From Ulota crispa (lineage: Eukaryota > Streptophyta > Bryopsida > Orthotrichales > Orthotrichaceae): a stretch of DNA of 64,000 bases. The position numbers and the translations under genes are program-made. The notes below the pieces were generated by a model. The model saw only the letters and a program-made list of their open reading frames with translations. It was not told the origin of the DNA and did not search any database. The DNA lies in assembly GCA_963920765.1 (NCBI GenBank), contig OY987244.1, forward strand, positions 4,218,501 to 4,282,500. Direction: 5' to 3'. Every line of letters begins with the position of its first letter. Within the stretch, counting starts at the first letter, position 1. Of the stretch, positions 9,812 through 22,601 are shown piece after piece.

Positions 9812-11402
9812 GGTACTTCTATCATTTAGATTTTGAGACTTTGTTGAATTATCACAATGGTGTTTGATGGAATGTTTGCAATCTCTAAATACACAAGTAA
9901 GCATCTAGGAGTGAGAGGATCATTATTTTCTCATTTTTTAAGGGAATTTTGGCTTATTGCTTCACAAGAGTACAACATTTGACCTATAATTTTGCACACA
10001 GGTGTATGCCTTTCCAAATTAGAAAAATTAAAAGAACTCCTCTACAATTTCTATTGACACAACTTTTTCATTTTAGATCCAAATTGATTTGATAACGCTA
10101 GCAACATGATGGTGTAAACACAGTACCGTTCACTTTCAACAAAAACATGCATCTCACATATGATTTGGCTTTATGAGGATGAAAATGTGCAAAGATCAAT
10201 CACAAAATGGTTGACTATACCTTAAAGAGTTAAAGAAATATTTGAAGTTATAAGATTAACTAAGGGGATTTATAAATTATTTCACACTTGCCAAAGTTTT
10301 CATTATCACATTTGCATGCTACTTTCAATAATTTCTTATGGACATGTATAATTATTTGTCTTTAATTAAATCAGATCAAACTGAGCATCTGTTTCACACC
10401 ATGTTGATGAACTCATAGTTTTAGCCCATCATACCAAAATTACAGTATAACATAAACTACATTTGTTATGCATTTTTATTAAATGCTTCTAAATGATTGA
10501 TAGAGGTCTATAAATACTGTTTCAAATTTAACGGTATGGATAAATTTTTAAAAAAGCATGCCTAACATCTCTTCGTTTTATGCAAACATCAAAGACATTG
10601 AGCCACATTCTACAGCACATCTAACATTTCTCCAAAACTGTCTGAATGCTAGACATTTTTGAGTCACAGAGCCGCAGTAGACATTTTGAAGGAGTAGAAG
10701 CGAATGCAACGAATTCTAATTTCAGCAAACAAAGATCACGTTACACAATTTCTTGTAACAACTACAGTTGCTATCTAGTCTTTCAACTCTGCAGAAGCTG
10801 GCAAAAAATAGAAACAAGCTCGGGATCTGAGACCATATCAGTTTCAAATCTAACACAATACACTACCTGATGAATAATACACATCTCGACAGGATATCGA
10901 TCAGTTCTTAATCCAGCACTCAGTAATTTCAATCAAAAATGCTTCTGCAACCATTGTGACGGAGTACTGGAGTATACCTGAACCAGAGGTAGAACAACGC
11001 CATTGTTACTAATATACAAGAAACGCACCATATCTGCTACTAATGACCTGAAATATATTAACAAGATGAAAAAATTATTAGACACCAGAAATGCCGGTAA
11101 CTAGTATACACCACATCACAACTAAAATTGTATACGGAGAGATTGGAGAAGAAGTGAAACATACATGTTTTCTCGATCTCAGTTTCTGCTGCACAACACT
11201 TCGGTTGTCTTTAATAGGTGAAAAGCTGATTAATTTAACTCTTCCCAACCTGACATCCATAGAACTACTACTAACATAAGAACTAAAGAAAATTGGCTGC
11301 CAACAAGCAGCAAAAACAATGAGCGCCTAAACGAGTTCTAATATTTAACAAAACCTGAGATTGAACCAGTAATACTAACCTTTGAATAAATAGGAGACCG
11401 AA
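9812..11402. other. Intergenic and probable 3' UTR of CNX2
   Basis: No independent gene is recognised. The part from about 10600 to 11402 is less AT-rich and lies directly downstream of the minus-strand CNX2 stop, so some of it is probably 3' UTR or terminator sequence; this is inference. Confidence 0.35.
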
Positions 11403-14400
11403 TCACCCGCCAATGTGAACCATTGGCCTATTCTGCGTCCGTGCCAACTCAAACATGCCTGCATGCGCGGCCTTCTTTCGTTTAACCTGCAGTCAAACTC
11501 AACTGTTAGTTGTGCAGGTTTTTCATTCAGGATTTTTCTTTCAATGACCGTCTTCCCGACCCAAAGTTCATAAACAACAAAAGCAGGAACAAGAGGAGGT
11601 TAGGCATATTCACATACCGCGTCACCAATAAGCTGCTGCAACTCTGGTTCCTCCATACCACTTCGAATCGCGTCTCGTAAACTAACCTGAAGATCAACAC
11701 AAGCGGATAACAAAATGAGCCTATCTGTGGTTTAGGCATATCTTTCATAAATTACTCTCTCCGAAACATGCACCCTTTCATTACATTTGCGGTTAGCTTT
11801 CAAACGCTTCTGCAGTGACTAGAATATCCAAGTCTAAACAAAGCATAACATAAATCTGCTGAGTGTTGCAAATAAAAGAATGACAAACCACACACACCCA
11901 CACGAATAAAGCAAGACAACTATCAACTCATAAACAAAATTGAAAAAAATTCTATATCTCCTCTGAATAATAAAAGTTATTGGTTTGTAAGGTAGACTTG
12001 CTTATAGAATAGTCATTTAGGTACATTGAGGCATTTATTGAATCATGCAATACACGTCTCATAAAATGTCTGATGTTCTGTGCTTGGTTGTGGACATAGT
12101 ACCCAATACATGTCAAATGGTGTGCAATTTCATACAGGTAACATTTTTCTTAGATTTACTTGGAAAGACTCTCCTCAAGTGATAAGTAGAGTGTTAAAAT
12201 AAAAAGTCAAACGGCTTTGAATACACGCAAATGTTGGAAAAAAGCCTACCTCTGCAGGACCAAATAGGCACACTTTGAGGTTCCCGTCAGCCATGAGCCG
12301 CAACCGATTGCAGCCCGAACAGAAATGCTGTGTCATGGAGGTAATGAAAGACACAGTGCCTTGGTACCCCTCCACACGAAAATTCTTGGCTGTGTCAGTA
12401 GGGTGGTCTTTCAGCCTGTATATATCTGGATATTTTCTCCTCTGGAACACAATTTCCATATATTACTAGTGTCAGTCCTCAAAACAGCAACATGAGATTT
12501 CAGAGAATTTCATCACTAAGCAGCGAAACGCAAAACAAAAATAGTTTTACTTCCAAAATAGCGACTTTCAACAACTGCATGAAAAAGCATCATGATCTTG
12601 AGCAAGTTCCAATTAATTTTGAAACATGTCACCATACCGACTACTTGAACATGGAAAGGATATTGAAGACTTACAATAGTATCCATCATCTCCATGTATG
12701 AAACCAGCTTCTTAGAATTCCAAACATTGCCATCAAAAGGCATGAATTCTATAAACCGGACATTGATAGGTTTCTCGCGTGTCAACTCAACAAAATCTAG
12801 GATCTCCTCGTCATTGAGACCTCTCATTATGACTGTATTTACCTGTGCAACCATAACAAACAAAAAGTCAAGACCAGTCCACAACACTAGCAGATCGACT
12901 TGCCCTAGTTTGTCTCAAAAAATGAAAAAATTCATGAATGTTCAGATTCTTTAAAAGAGAATAGATTCACCATGAAGGGTGCTCTCTGACGGTGATACTG
13001 AAAAAAAGAAAAATCCTAATATGACCTACTCCAGATTGTTAAAAAGCATGAAGCAGGATTTAGGCCATTTGATTCATCAAGGGCTAGAAATAGATACTTT
13101 CGTGATAAATTCGCGAACTCGCAAAAATGAATGGCAAAACTTAGAGCAGTGTGTTTTTTTTTGGGCAATTTAAGGCCCAATTGTCTCAAAAAAAAGGTGA
13201 GCTTCAAGCCATAGAAAAAAAAGGGGGAAACAAATTCAAAAAATGCCAGATTGCAATAATGAAAATTTCATTTCAGCCTAGGCTTTCATAAAATTATTAT
13301 CAAATTGAAAATTGATGCCACCATTTTAAAATTGTTTGAGGTGTTGCTTAAATCCAATTCCATGCAATAATTAAGTACTGCCAATGGTTGTTTGGATATT
13401 TTCAAAAAAAGACCAAAGAATACTTTTAGCTTACAAAATAATCCCATCATGCTACAAAAATCCATGCATAAGGGCCACCTTTAACTCCAACCAAAATAGG
13501 GATGGAGCCCGCAAGATACAAATCATTTTCAAAAAATGCTACACAAGCATTGGTCAGAAAACCAAAAAGAAAACCCTGACTTAGAGTGCACAAACGAAGA
13601 GGTCGTACCTTCACTGGTGAGAATCCCAATCCCAACGCCGTGTCAATAGACTGTAACACTTTATGATGCCCCTTTCGTCTAGTAAGAAACTCAAACTTGG
13701 CTGGCACCAATGTGTCTAGACTAATATTTAACTGATTCAACCCAGCCGCTTGCAACCGAGGCAATTTTCGAGACAGAACGATGCCATTGGAAGTCATAGC
13801 CAAGTGTTTAAGACCTGGAAGGTTTCCCAGCTGCTCGCATATTTCCTCAATGTCCGACCTGATACTTGGCTCTCCGCCTGTGAGCCGTATCTTATCAACC
13901 CCGCCTGCAACAAAGGTGCTTGCAATTCGTATGATCTCTTGCTGAGAGAGCAGCTCCGCGTTTGATGTCAACTCCACACCTTCCGCAGGCATACAGTAAC
14001 TGCAGCGAAGGTTGCACCGCTCGGTGAGTGAGATTCTCAGATAGTTATGTCTCCTACCATGGGAATCGATCAGCATGTCTGATACTCGATCTCTCTCTTC
14101 ACCACCTCTCCTCCGATCCCGCAAGTCTGCTTCGACAGCTGACGACCTTACAGCAAAGGCTGAAAAAAAAAAAAAAAAAAAAGAAACGCAAAATTAAAGC
14201 ATCATTTTTTAATAAACTTGCAGCAAACCTCGACTTTAAATAGTTCGTATCTAATAATAGTGTAGAGCAAACGTAAACCAGCCAATGGGCTACTATTAAC
14301 AGATCTACTCAATCTCAAATTGTTGATAGAAACTGGAACGACTATAAGGTAGAAGCACCTTATATGGACACTTTTGTGAAATCAATTCAGGAAGTAGGTG

Positions 14401-15893
14401 CATTGAGATTTTGAAATCAAATTCTGTTAGCAAATGGGCACAAATGGGTAGACAATTGTCCTCATATTATTTTGCAGTTTTATGAATATATGAATTTCTG
14501 AAGACGAGGTTGTAGATACACCTATTGTGGACCCTAGACCTGTTGTAAATCGGTCATGAATCTTGGAAAAACAAACACAAAGAAGACCAAATGAGTGAAC
14601 ATGAGAGTCCAAGAATAAGTCACTTTAATGCTTAAAATGGTCTCCACTACTTGAATACTGAACAACATTTGTCACATTTGCATGCTTTGATTTGGGTGCA
14701 GCAAGGGTTTGCTTTGGGGGGAATTCTAGGGGTCTGAAAACAGCTGGTGTCCATATAAGGTGCTTCTACCTTAAATCAGATATCAAATAGTCATAAAATT
14801 CAAAATGTTCATTATTTCAGGGAAGACAGCTGCTTGATGAACTTAATCTAACAAATATTCTAAAAAGAGATAGTTTGAAAATTATGCCATTCCCACAAGT
14901 TCAGAACCGGTCCTTCAGGCTGCTGAACTACAAATTCCAGCTTACCAAATGAACCAGAAAAAATGCAAAAGAAGTTGCATGAACAAGAGCTTCATACCTT
15001 CTCCGTTGCCAGTTGCGTTTCTTGAAGTTGATGAACGAAGATTTTCATTGGTAAGAAAATCGCTACTGACATCTTGACGATCATCGTCTGATAATTGCGA
15101 TTCTTTCTCTTGAAGAGCCAACGCATGGAAAGGTGCAACAGTCCACAGTCTAACGAACACCGCAGCTGCGCCTAAAGACCTCTGCTAGTACCAATACTTT
15201 CAATTTAGTATTACGTCAAACATCTCAACTGAAAATTCAAAACATGGAACCTAGAATATTCTTCTCACTCCAAAATCTCAACGTCCAAAACTTCTTCACT
15301 TAAACACTTATCCTCCAAGTTTCTATTTGACAATTAGGGCTCCAGGTCCGCAGCACAAACCCCATATTCGTTAAATTGGGAAAAAGAATACATTTTGGGA
15401 CTTCTGAATTTTGCATCTTTGAGAGAGTGCTTTGGTGAGGTTTCGAGTGAATTTTATGATAATTTCTTCAAGATTCTACATCATTGATGTAAGATCTTAA
15501 AAAAACATCATCATAAAATTCACTCTAAATCACCAAAATACTCTCAAAAATGCAAAATTCAGAAGTCCCAAAATGTATGCTTTTCTCCCAATTTAATGAA
15601 TATGATGTTTTATCGCAAAGGCTTAGCTCGCTCGCAATTCCAAGATTACATCACTCATTGGATTAAAAGAGAAAACAAATAATACAAATCACTCTGCAAA
15701 CCTTAAACAACGAAATTGATAACACTATTACAATCCTCAAATCACTCTCCTTGTCTCAAGTCCAAAAACAGGTGCTTAAAAGCAAATGGAGAATACATAC
15801 ATGTGATCCGAAAACAGCCGGTGCCGTAGAGCTTGTGAGCGACCGTGCGACATGCGACGAGAAGAACAGAGCAATCCGTTGCGCCCGTCTCAT
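11403..15893 (-). CDS. CNX2: Molybdenum cofactor biosynthesis protein CNX2 (MoaA-type GTP 3',8-cyclase), mitochondrial
   Basis: Radical-SAM enzyme that, with CNX3, turns GTP into cyclic pyranopterin monophosphate in the mitochondrion. Exons in transcript order: 15801-15893, 14998-15181, 13609-14159, 12675-12842, 12250-12441, 11618-11686, 11403-11486; all GT-AG and in phase, giving 446 aa. The N-terminus is rich in Arg/Ser with no early acidic residue ([19 protein letters not shown]), as for mitochondrial import. The SAM cluster motif is CNLRCSYC (C141, C145, C148), followed by LTGGEPS, TSNG and LNISLDTL. The second cluster uses C373, C376 and C390 (HFCSGCNRL...KVC). The protein ends HIGG, the conserved GG needed for GTP cleavage. 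It is about 55 residues longer than Arabidopsis CNX2 (390 aa), the extra length lying before VSDMLID. Introns hold MITEs at 14347-14771 and 15363-15605. It looks functional. Confidence 0.95.
14347..14771. mobile_element. TA-flanked MITE in CNX2 intron 2
   Basis: A perfect 25-bp terminal inverted repeat begins AGGTAGAAGCACCTTATATG, with TA on both sides. The first bases match the AGGTAG family (888-1292 and others), but the interior is different. Confidence 0.8.
15363..15605. mobile_element. Foldback MITE in CNX2 intron 1
   Basis: Arms start CATATTCGTTAAATTGGG and end CCCAATTTAATGAATATG, with further inverted matches inside (TTTTGGGACTTCTGAATTTT and complement). Related ends occur at 55628-55876. 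Confidence 0.7.
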
Positions 15894-16041
15894 ACTGGCT
15901 CCCACACCGCCACAACCATAAAGAAGCTAAAGCTAATCCTTAGCCTAAGAAATATAACTAAAAGAAATTCAATCGATTGACACAGAAATTCTTCGTCTCT
16001 TTTGCCACCGCCTCAAGCACGAATCCGCCACAGCTCCAAAA

Positions 16042-16522
16042 TTCAAACCCTGAAAACAGAGCATGTCCAATTCCAGCAAATTACCAAGGCGAACGCTCCG
16101 CTATTCCGCTCCAACAATCTCCGCTAACATTTATAACAGTAGCTCGTTACTTCAACGCAACTGTATATATATTTCTGGATTCCTAAGAAACCGATTGCAT
16201 CGTTCAAACCCTGAAAACAGAGCATGTCCAATTCCCGCAAATTAAACAAGAAATGCTCAGCTATTCTGCTTCACGAATTTCTACTAACATTTATAACAGT
16301 AGCTCGCTATTGCACCGCAACTGTATATATATTTCTGGATTCCTGAGAAACCGATTGCATCGTTCAAACCCTGAAAACAGAGTATGTCCAATTCCCGCAA
16401 ATTAAACAAGAAACGCTTCCGCTAATCCGCTTCACTAATCTCTACTAACATTTATAACAGTAGCTCTTTACTTCAAAGCAACTGTATATATATTTCTGGA
16501 TTCCTAACAAACCGATTGCATG
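16042..16522. repeat. Triplicated 160-bp repeat just upstream of CNX2
   Basis: Three head-to-tail units of about 160 bp (16042-16202, 16203-16362, 16363-16522) each start TTCAAACCCTGAAAACAGAG and contain ACATTTATAACAGTAGCTC and CTGTATATATATTTCTGG. They lie 149 bp or more upstream of the CNX2 start codon, where promoter or 5' UTR sequence is expected; each unit carries a TATA-like run. Confidence 0.9.
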
Positions 16523-16869
16523 GAATCTGAGACAGGAATCATTGAGGAATCGGTTTTTGGAACCAGGGAATTAAAATAGGAATTCTTTTGCCAGGAATGA
16601 ATTGATGTGATGTGAGTGAAGTCTTTGTCTAATTTAGAGAGAGAGAAATTTGGCAGGAGAGTTGGAATTGTGAAGAAGAGCGACAGGATTGGAATGGACA
16701 AAACAGCGACGACGCGAGAAAGTGAAGGAAGTGAGGAGCCAGCCGAATGAGAAAGAGTCGGTCAGGAAAATATTCCTGTCCGATGGATGATTATCATCCA
16801 TCGGCATAATCATTCATCTGTCCGTGACCGCGACTCCAGTTCGGTGTGCCGGAAAAATCGGCTCCTAGG
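16523..16869. other. CNX2 upstream region
   Basis: No gene seen. A short palindrome CCGATGGATGATTATCATCC lies near 16779, and the segment 16700-16860 is relatively GC-rich, as often found near plant promoters. Confidence 0.35.
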
Positions 16870-17051
16870 CGGGCTCTAAAATGGTGTACTTCTAGGAATG
16901 GTTGATTCTCACATATCTACTACTGTTATTGATGAGTTCGGTGGGACTAATTAAAGCTTTTAGCTAGTCCCATCGAATTCATCAATGACAATAATAGATA
17001 TGTGAGAGGAACATGTCAACCATTCCTAAAAGTGCACCATTTAAAAACCCG
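16870..17051. mobile_element. Palindromic MITE, GGGCTCTAAAATGG ends
   Basis: Arms begin CGGGCTCTAAAATGGTG and end CACCATTTAAAAACCCG; the interior (TATTGATGAGTT, CATATCTA) is also inverted. It ends about 10 bp before the TTAA element at 17063. Confidence 0.65.
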
Positions 17052-17062
17052 TTCCATTTTAA

Positions 17063-17995
17063 CCCCTAAAGACCCAAATAGTGTTTTTTGGTAACATAGC
17101 AATTTTGGGCATCTCACTACAAATGGATTTTTCATTTTTTTTCTTTGAAATTTTCACACATGATGTGTCTAAGGAGTAGCTTTAAGGCCCAACAAATTTC
17201 ATAACTTTTGACTTCATAGTTCAAAAGTTATTGCATGACATGTAGTTTTCTTTGTTCGGGGGGCAACCCGGGCAGCTCAAAAACTTCTTTAAAAATTATA
17301 TTTTTTGAATTTTGTTTTTGAAATTAGTTCTTTAGATATATATATATCCTTGGGAAGCTTTGAATCATTAAATTTTCATCAATGAGATGAAAGTTATGAG
17401 GAGATTCAATTTGCGGGTAGTTATGGATTCCCTACTCTAAAAAAACTTTTAAGTCCTGTGTTTTACTCAATTTTTAATATTTTGGAAAAAAAACAAAGCC
17501 AAAGTATGTAGATGGTTTATTACAACATTTCAACCATTGGGATTGGAATGTTCGTTTTTCATAATTAAATTCTTAACAACTTAGTGTTTTGTATCATTCT
17601 TGACTTCTTTTTACTTACTATTTTTTTCCTATGTGTTATACATTTCCAAATGATTTAAAAAATTTCAAGTGTGTACTTGACTTGCCTTGAAGAATGAATA
17701 CAAAAAGTTACAACCATTTTGAAAATTTTTTCATACAGATATGACCTTGTGAAGTGTAGCTGCCCGAATTTTTGCAGGGACAAAAAACGACTTTTTGTCA
17801 ATTCAAACTCAATCACCTAACAATCCACATGGCAAAAATTTCTGAACTTTTTTCCACATATTTGGATACTAGTGTACTACAAGATCTTATGATTAGATAA
17901 GTCCAAAAATAACTTTATCTAAAATTTGATACTTGCACTACAAATGACAGTTTTGGGGCAATTTTGATGAAAACATAATCAAAAGCCTTTATGGG
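17063..17995 (+). mobile_element. TTAA-flanked MITE, 925-bp family, diverged copy
   Basis: Starts CCCCTAAAGACCC and ends inverted CTTTATGGG, with TTAA at 17059-17062 and 17996-17999. The interior shares blocks with 32804-33728: GGGCAGCTCAAAAACTTC, TTAGTTCTTTAGAT, AATGAGATGAAAGTTATGAG and a poly-A-rich segment. 933 bp, non-coding. Confidence 0.75.
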
Positions 17996-18276
17996 TTAAA
18001 GTCCTCTACCTTAGTTCATAGTTAGCCGGTGAAAATGGGAAAAAACCAATTGCATTTTGAAATTGCTTGCAAAATTACTGGTTAGATTTTACTAAAAAAA
18101 CTAAGTATAATATATTACTATGTAAATTTAGAAAAATATCTAGCACACTCTAACAAAAAACCAATTGAACACAGAAATTGCTAATTTTTAGCTGGTGAAG
18201 GCCAAAAAAATTCCCAAACATTGCTTCAGTTCAGCCTGGTCTGTATTGATGTGCCCAATTGAGTGAACGTCCTACA

Positions 18277-18684
18277 AGGTAGACACATCTATACCCGACA
18301 ATTGAAGGATTTGGGGTACCTCATGGTTTTGGAAAATTATGGAAAAATATTTGCAAGGTTAGCCTATCAAGAAGCTATCCTAGAACATAATTTTTGTGGA
18401 AAAACGTATTGTAGATTATTTTATATTAAAGGGCAAAGTTGTAGCTCATAGGGTCTCTATTAGGGACTCTAGAATAACCTTGAAATTGTTTGAATATGTT
18501 TCCATAGTGGCACTAGATGGTCCCAATCCCAACCGTCTCACAACAACTCAGCAACTGACATGTGGCAAAATTTGCTTGTACAAGAGACATTTGTTGTTCC
18601 ACTATGGGTTCAACAGTGTGTGGTGAAAGCCTCAAATCTTGGGTGCAAGATTTGGGGGGGGGTTAGGAATGGGTGTGTCTACCT
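18277..18684 (+). mobile_element. MITE of the AGGTAG family, copy 3
   Basis: Ends AAGGTAGACACATCT and GGGTGTGTCTACCTT are inverted; about 408 bp. The body is collinear with 7546-7949 and with the complement of 888-1292. The left TA appears mutated to CA. Confidence 0.7.
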
Positions 18685-18762
18685 TATGTGCCCAATTGAG
18701 TGAAAGCCCTCTGCATGTAAGGTACACTAACAATGAGATTTTACATAGTAACATTACTATAA

Positions 18763-19394
18763 GGGAATTGATATATGCACACCCTCCTCGGGGTAAATTG
18801 TAGATTTCTATCATGAAAAAGTTGAATTTGAGAATTTTGAATTCAAATTTGGACTAAGAGACTATGATTTAGTTTAGAGCCATAAAAAAGGTTGCAATCA
18901 AACAACACCTAATGAAAAAACTTAGCTATGGAGAAAAGTGTTACTTTTACTTTTGTTTGTAAAAAAAAAGTTTTTTCATTAGGTGTTGCTTAATTACAAC
19001 TTTTTTTTATGGTTCTAAACTAATTCATGGTCTCTTAGTCCAAATCTAAATTCAAAATTCTCAAATTCAACTTTTTCATGGTAGAAATCTATAATTTACC
19101 CTCCCCAGAGGTGTGCATATCTCAACCCCTGGGTGTGCATATCTCAACCCCTGGGTGTGCATATCTCAACCCCTGGGTGTGCATATCTCAACCCCTGGGT
19201 GTGCATATCTCAACCCCTGGGTGTGCATATCTCAACCCCTGGGTGTGCATATCTCAACCCCTGGGTGTGCATATCTCAACCCCTGGGTGTGCATATCTCA
19301 ACCCCTGGGTGTGCATATCTCAACCCCTGGGTGTGCATATCTCAACCCCTGGGTGTGCATATCTCAACCCTTGGATGTGCACATATCAATTCCC
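18763..19394. mobile_element. Foldback hAT-like MITE with perfect 8-bp TSD, GGGAATTGATAT family
   Basis: Begins GGGAATTGATATATGCACAC, ends CACATATCAATTCCC, and is flanked on both sides by TACTATAA (18755-18762 and 19395-19402), the 8-bp duplication expected of hAT transposition. The arms are inverted across nearly their full length. The right terminal unit has been amplified into the minisatellite at 19111-19374. Confidence 0.88.
19111..19374. repeat. 22-bp minisatellite inside a MITE end, 12 units
   Basis: Twelve almost identical units of GTGTGCATATCTCAACCCCT plus GG, followed by a diverged terminal unit that is the real end of the MITE (ATGTGCACATATCAATTCCC). The unit is an edited version of that end. 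Long open frames in all three frames over the array are repeat products, not genes. Confidence 0.95.
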
Positions 19395-19402
19395 TACTAT
19401 AA

Positions 19403-20457
19403 TACCTTACCAATTTTGAACATGGTTTCACTTCATTTTAAAACAAACTCCAAAAAAACTGTGAAAAACTTATCTTTGTTGAGATAAAAATTAATTTAAA
19501 AGGAAATTTCTCAATAATTCAAGATTTTGATAACTTGCTAATTTTTTATTTGAAAATGGATGAACTTTTTGACAAGCGCTATTTGAAACAAATAAAGGTA
19601 CTACAAGAACTTCAGCTAAAACACTACGAAAATTGTTACATACACATTAAGTGTTCAACAATCTACTTTGCTCAACCCTCTCTTATTGCACACTGTGCAC
19701 ATTTCTAATATATATTAAGAGTTTGTTATATCAAATGTGCATTAATTGATTAACCTTTATTTGTCAAAATGTGAATACACACAATAAAAATCTGTTTTTT
19801 TTTCTATAGCATAGCATAGGAGAGGGTTGAATAATAATTTTGTAGAGGCTAAATGTAGACTAGACACTTGTAGGTACTTATTTAAAAGATTATAGATTGG
19901 GTCATTCATTAGTAGGTTTTTTCACAAAACAAAAATCAACATTGGATAATTGTCACCTAATACCGTTAGTCATTAGGTCAATTAGAATCCCCCATGGAGA
20001 TGATGCATAAATAGTTGCATTCATTCTATTTATCCAACTCTTATACAAAAGTGACTAAAGTGCACCTTTGCATTTGTGTTGTTGATCTTCACTAGTTGTT
20101 ACACTTATGAAATCCTTCTATCTCGAAAGCACCAATTTCATAAATTTATAAATAAACTTCTGGTATTTTTTGAGATTGGAAAAATACAAGGTTTTTCAAT
20201 TAGAGCAAGACTCTAAATAGTGCAAGATTCCTTTACAATGATTTTGAGCAAGCCTTGTTTTTACTACACTACAAGAGAATAGTGTCAATTTGGATATTTT
20301 TTGTCACTTATACCGGTTGGTTTGGACTTTTTTTTTTGTCATTGCAAACATTTTTTGTCATTTTGGACACATTTAGTCAATTTGAACATGTCAATTTGGA
20401 TAGTTTTTTTGGTAGTGCTAGTGTTAAAATTTTTGGCATACTTCTTGCCCTTGTCCT
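19403..20457. other. No gene seen
   Basis: AT-rich sequence with homopolymer tracts; no supported gene or terminal repeats. Confidence 0.4.
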
Positions 20458-20461
20458 TTAA

Positions 20462-20967
20462 CCCCTAAACGCCTAAGGGGTAAGGGCAAAACATAAATTT
20501 GTTAAAAAATTATACTATTGTAACTTTGATGAAGTTTGTTCAAAAGAGAAAACAAGAATCATGATGTTTAGTGATTATCCATATAGTCAAACATTCAAAA
20601 AGGGTTTTGGATTCTTGTGTAATGAATTTAGAAGCATTTGTCATTTAATATTCATCAAAATTAAAAAAACTATTCATAGAATTTAAATATTTTTTGATTG
20701 TTCAAAAATAGGAGTTCTATTCTAGATGTTGAAAATGCAATACTTTTGAAGGAGAGAACATCATTTGTTTCCCAAAATAGAAAAATTTATAACTGTAACA
20801 AATATCGATATGTTTGTCAGTCTTTAAATTTTTTGCCTTGGTGGAGTTTAACTTGGATTGACATGATTCAAATTGGGTTGGAAGATAGACTTGCATTCCT
20901 ATTTGAAAGTATATTTTTTTTTTTCCAAAAAACATATATATTTTTTTGCTTCTTGAGCGCTTAGCGC
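20462..20967. mobile_element. Probable TTAA-flanked MITE, 506 bp
   Basis: Left end CCCCTAAACGCCTAAG follows TTAA (20458-20461); the right end CTTGAGCGCTTAGCGC precedes TTAA (20968-20971). The two ends match as imperfect inverted repeats (about 15 of 20 positions including TTAA). Confidence 0.5.
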
Positions 20968-20971
20968 TTAA

Positions 20972-22560
20972 GTTGAATATTGGCCACAATCATCACCTAT
21001 GATTTTACTCTATATGAAGCTTGGTTTATTTTAATCTAACTTGGGGTTTAAATACATATTGTTTCTAAGAAGTCTAGATTCAGGCCCAATTTATAATCCA
21101 ACTAGGTGGTTGGATATACTAGTGGATCTCTCTATCTACACGTGTTTAAGTATTTAAAATTATTTACAATGTAAAAAAATGTGCACCTTGTGGAGGACTT
21201 TCCATTGGTTACTAAATTCAAGACATTCTATTTTGGATATCACACCTTCTTCCACGTACCAGGGAGCATTGCAAGCTAAAGAAGTGTGATTAGGATTAAT
21301 AATAGGGTATTGCAACAATTTTTTGAAATTCTTGGCCGGATGGGCTTTGGGAAGTGGGAATGGAGCCAAGAGGGTCAAGAGGTGATGTCGAGTACAGTCA
21401 GCAGCACTTCAACTTTTTCGAAAATCTTGGGGAATAACTGATGTGCTGTCGAAATATCTGCATTGGTTTCCACGTTGTATAGTTTTGAACAATTTATTTC
21501 CTCACCATCAGCAACTTCCTATGCTCGTTCCGCCACCAATGTCAAAGCAGCCGGTTTGGAACGGATGGAGAAGTAAATTGTCTTTTTGGAGTACGAAGGG
21601 GTAATTACTTTACAAGAGGGTCCATCAGCATTTAATTTTTTTAAATTTTGACAAATTTTTGCCAAAATCTTACTCCAATTTTTGATTAACTATCATAACA
21701 TCAAAAAAATTGGGTGAAAAAATGGATGAAATTACCAAATCCCTCTCAAGGTAAACATTAGGTTTGTCAAAATTTGAATGAAAACTACTAATATTAGTAT
21801 GTTTTTTGAATGAATGCCCACACAAAGTTGCATATATCAATTTCTATCCAATTTTTTCTTGCCTACTTGCATTGTTGGGTGTGTGTTACACGACCAACAA
21901 AAAGACAAAATTTGAAGGTTGGGTTCCATGTGTTGTTTTACTAACAATAATCTATTTCACTATTCAATAATAAGAATTTGGAATCAATAATCTCTATAAA
22001 CTAAAAATTGATGGTTTCAAATGGAATATGAACAAGTGTACAAATTCAAGGGATCTACTCTCACACTACGTAATAAGTGTTGCCACTTGTTTTTTTGCAA
22101 AATGCTGTTATGGAAAAGAATTTGTGTGGTATGCCCTGGCCTAAATGCAAAGATACAATCAAGGGGCTTGGTATGTAACTATATATTGGCGTTGGATCTA
22201 TTGCACACATGTAGATGTGGGACTAGGGTGGAAAATCTCAATTAGGATTTAAAGAACTTAGAAACAACATATAATTTTAGTTGTTCTTACTACTTTGATT
22301 TTGAACCAGCATAAAAAATTCCCTCGTAAAAGCAAACTTCTATGCTCACTCCAAAATAAAACAACCCAAAAACAACAAGATAATTTTACACTACAAACTT
22401 GTTAGTTTTTGTTACTTGAGGCATGGAAATTCACCCTTAGATCATGAAATAATATGTAGCTAAACACAACAAAATACTCTTTCATAATTAGTTTTTTTGT
22501 GAGTTCCACTAAACGTGTTGCTCAATGATTGGCTCACAAAAGAGCAGTCCACACCAGATA
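20972..22560. other. Intergenic; short coding-like stretch near 21386-21604
   Basis: Mostly AT-rich. Between 21386 and 21604 (+) GC rises and a 72-codon frame without an early ATG is open, containing PMLVPPPMSKQPVWNGW. I recognise no domain. It may be a stranded exon or chance. Confidence 0.25.
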
Positions 22561-22601
22561 ACCAACAAGGAAAAATAACTATGAGCAATTTGAAACTAAC
22601 A

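Noticed and set aside
19078-19487. Three overlapping frames of 89-124 codons with HISTPGCAYLNPWVC-type repeats
   Set aside because: They are the three frames of a 22-bp minisatellite inside a MITE; every frame is open because the unit lacks stops, not because it is coding.
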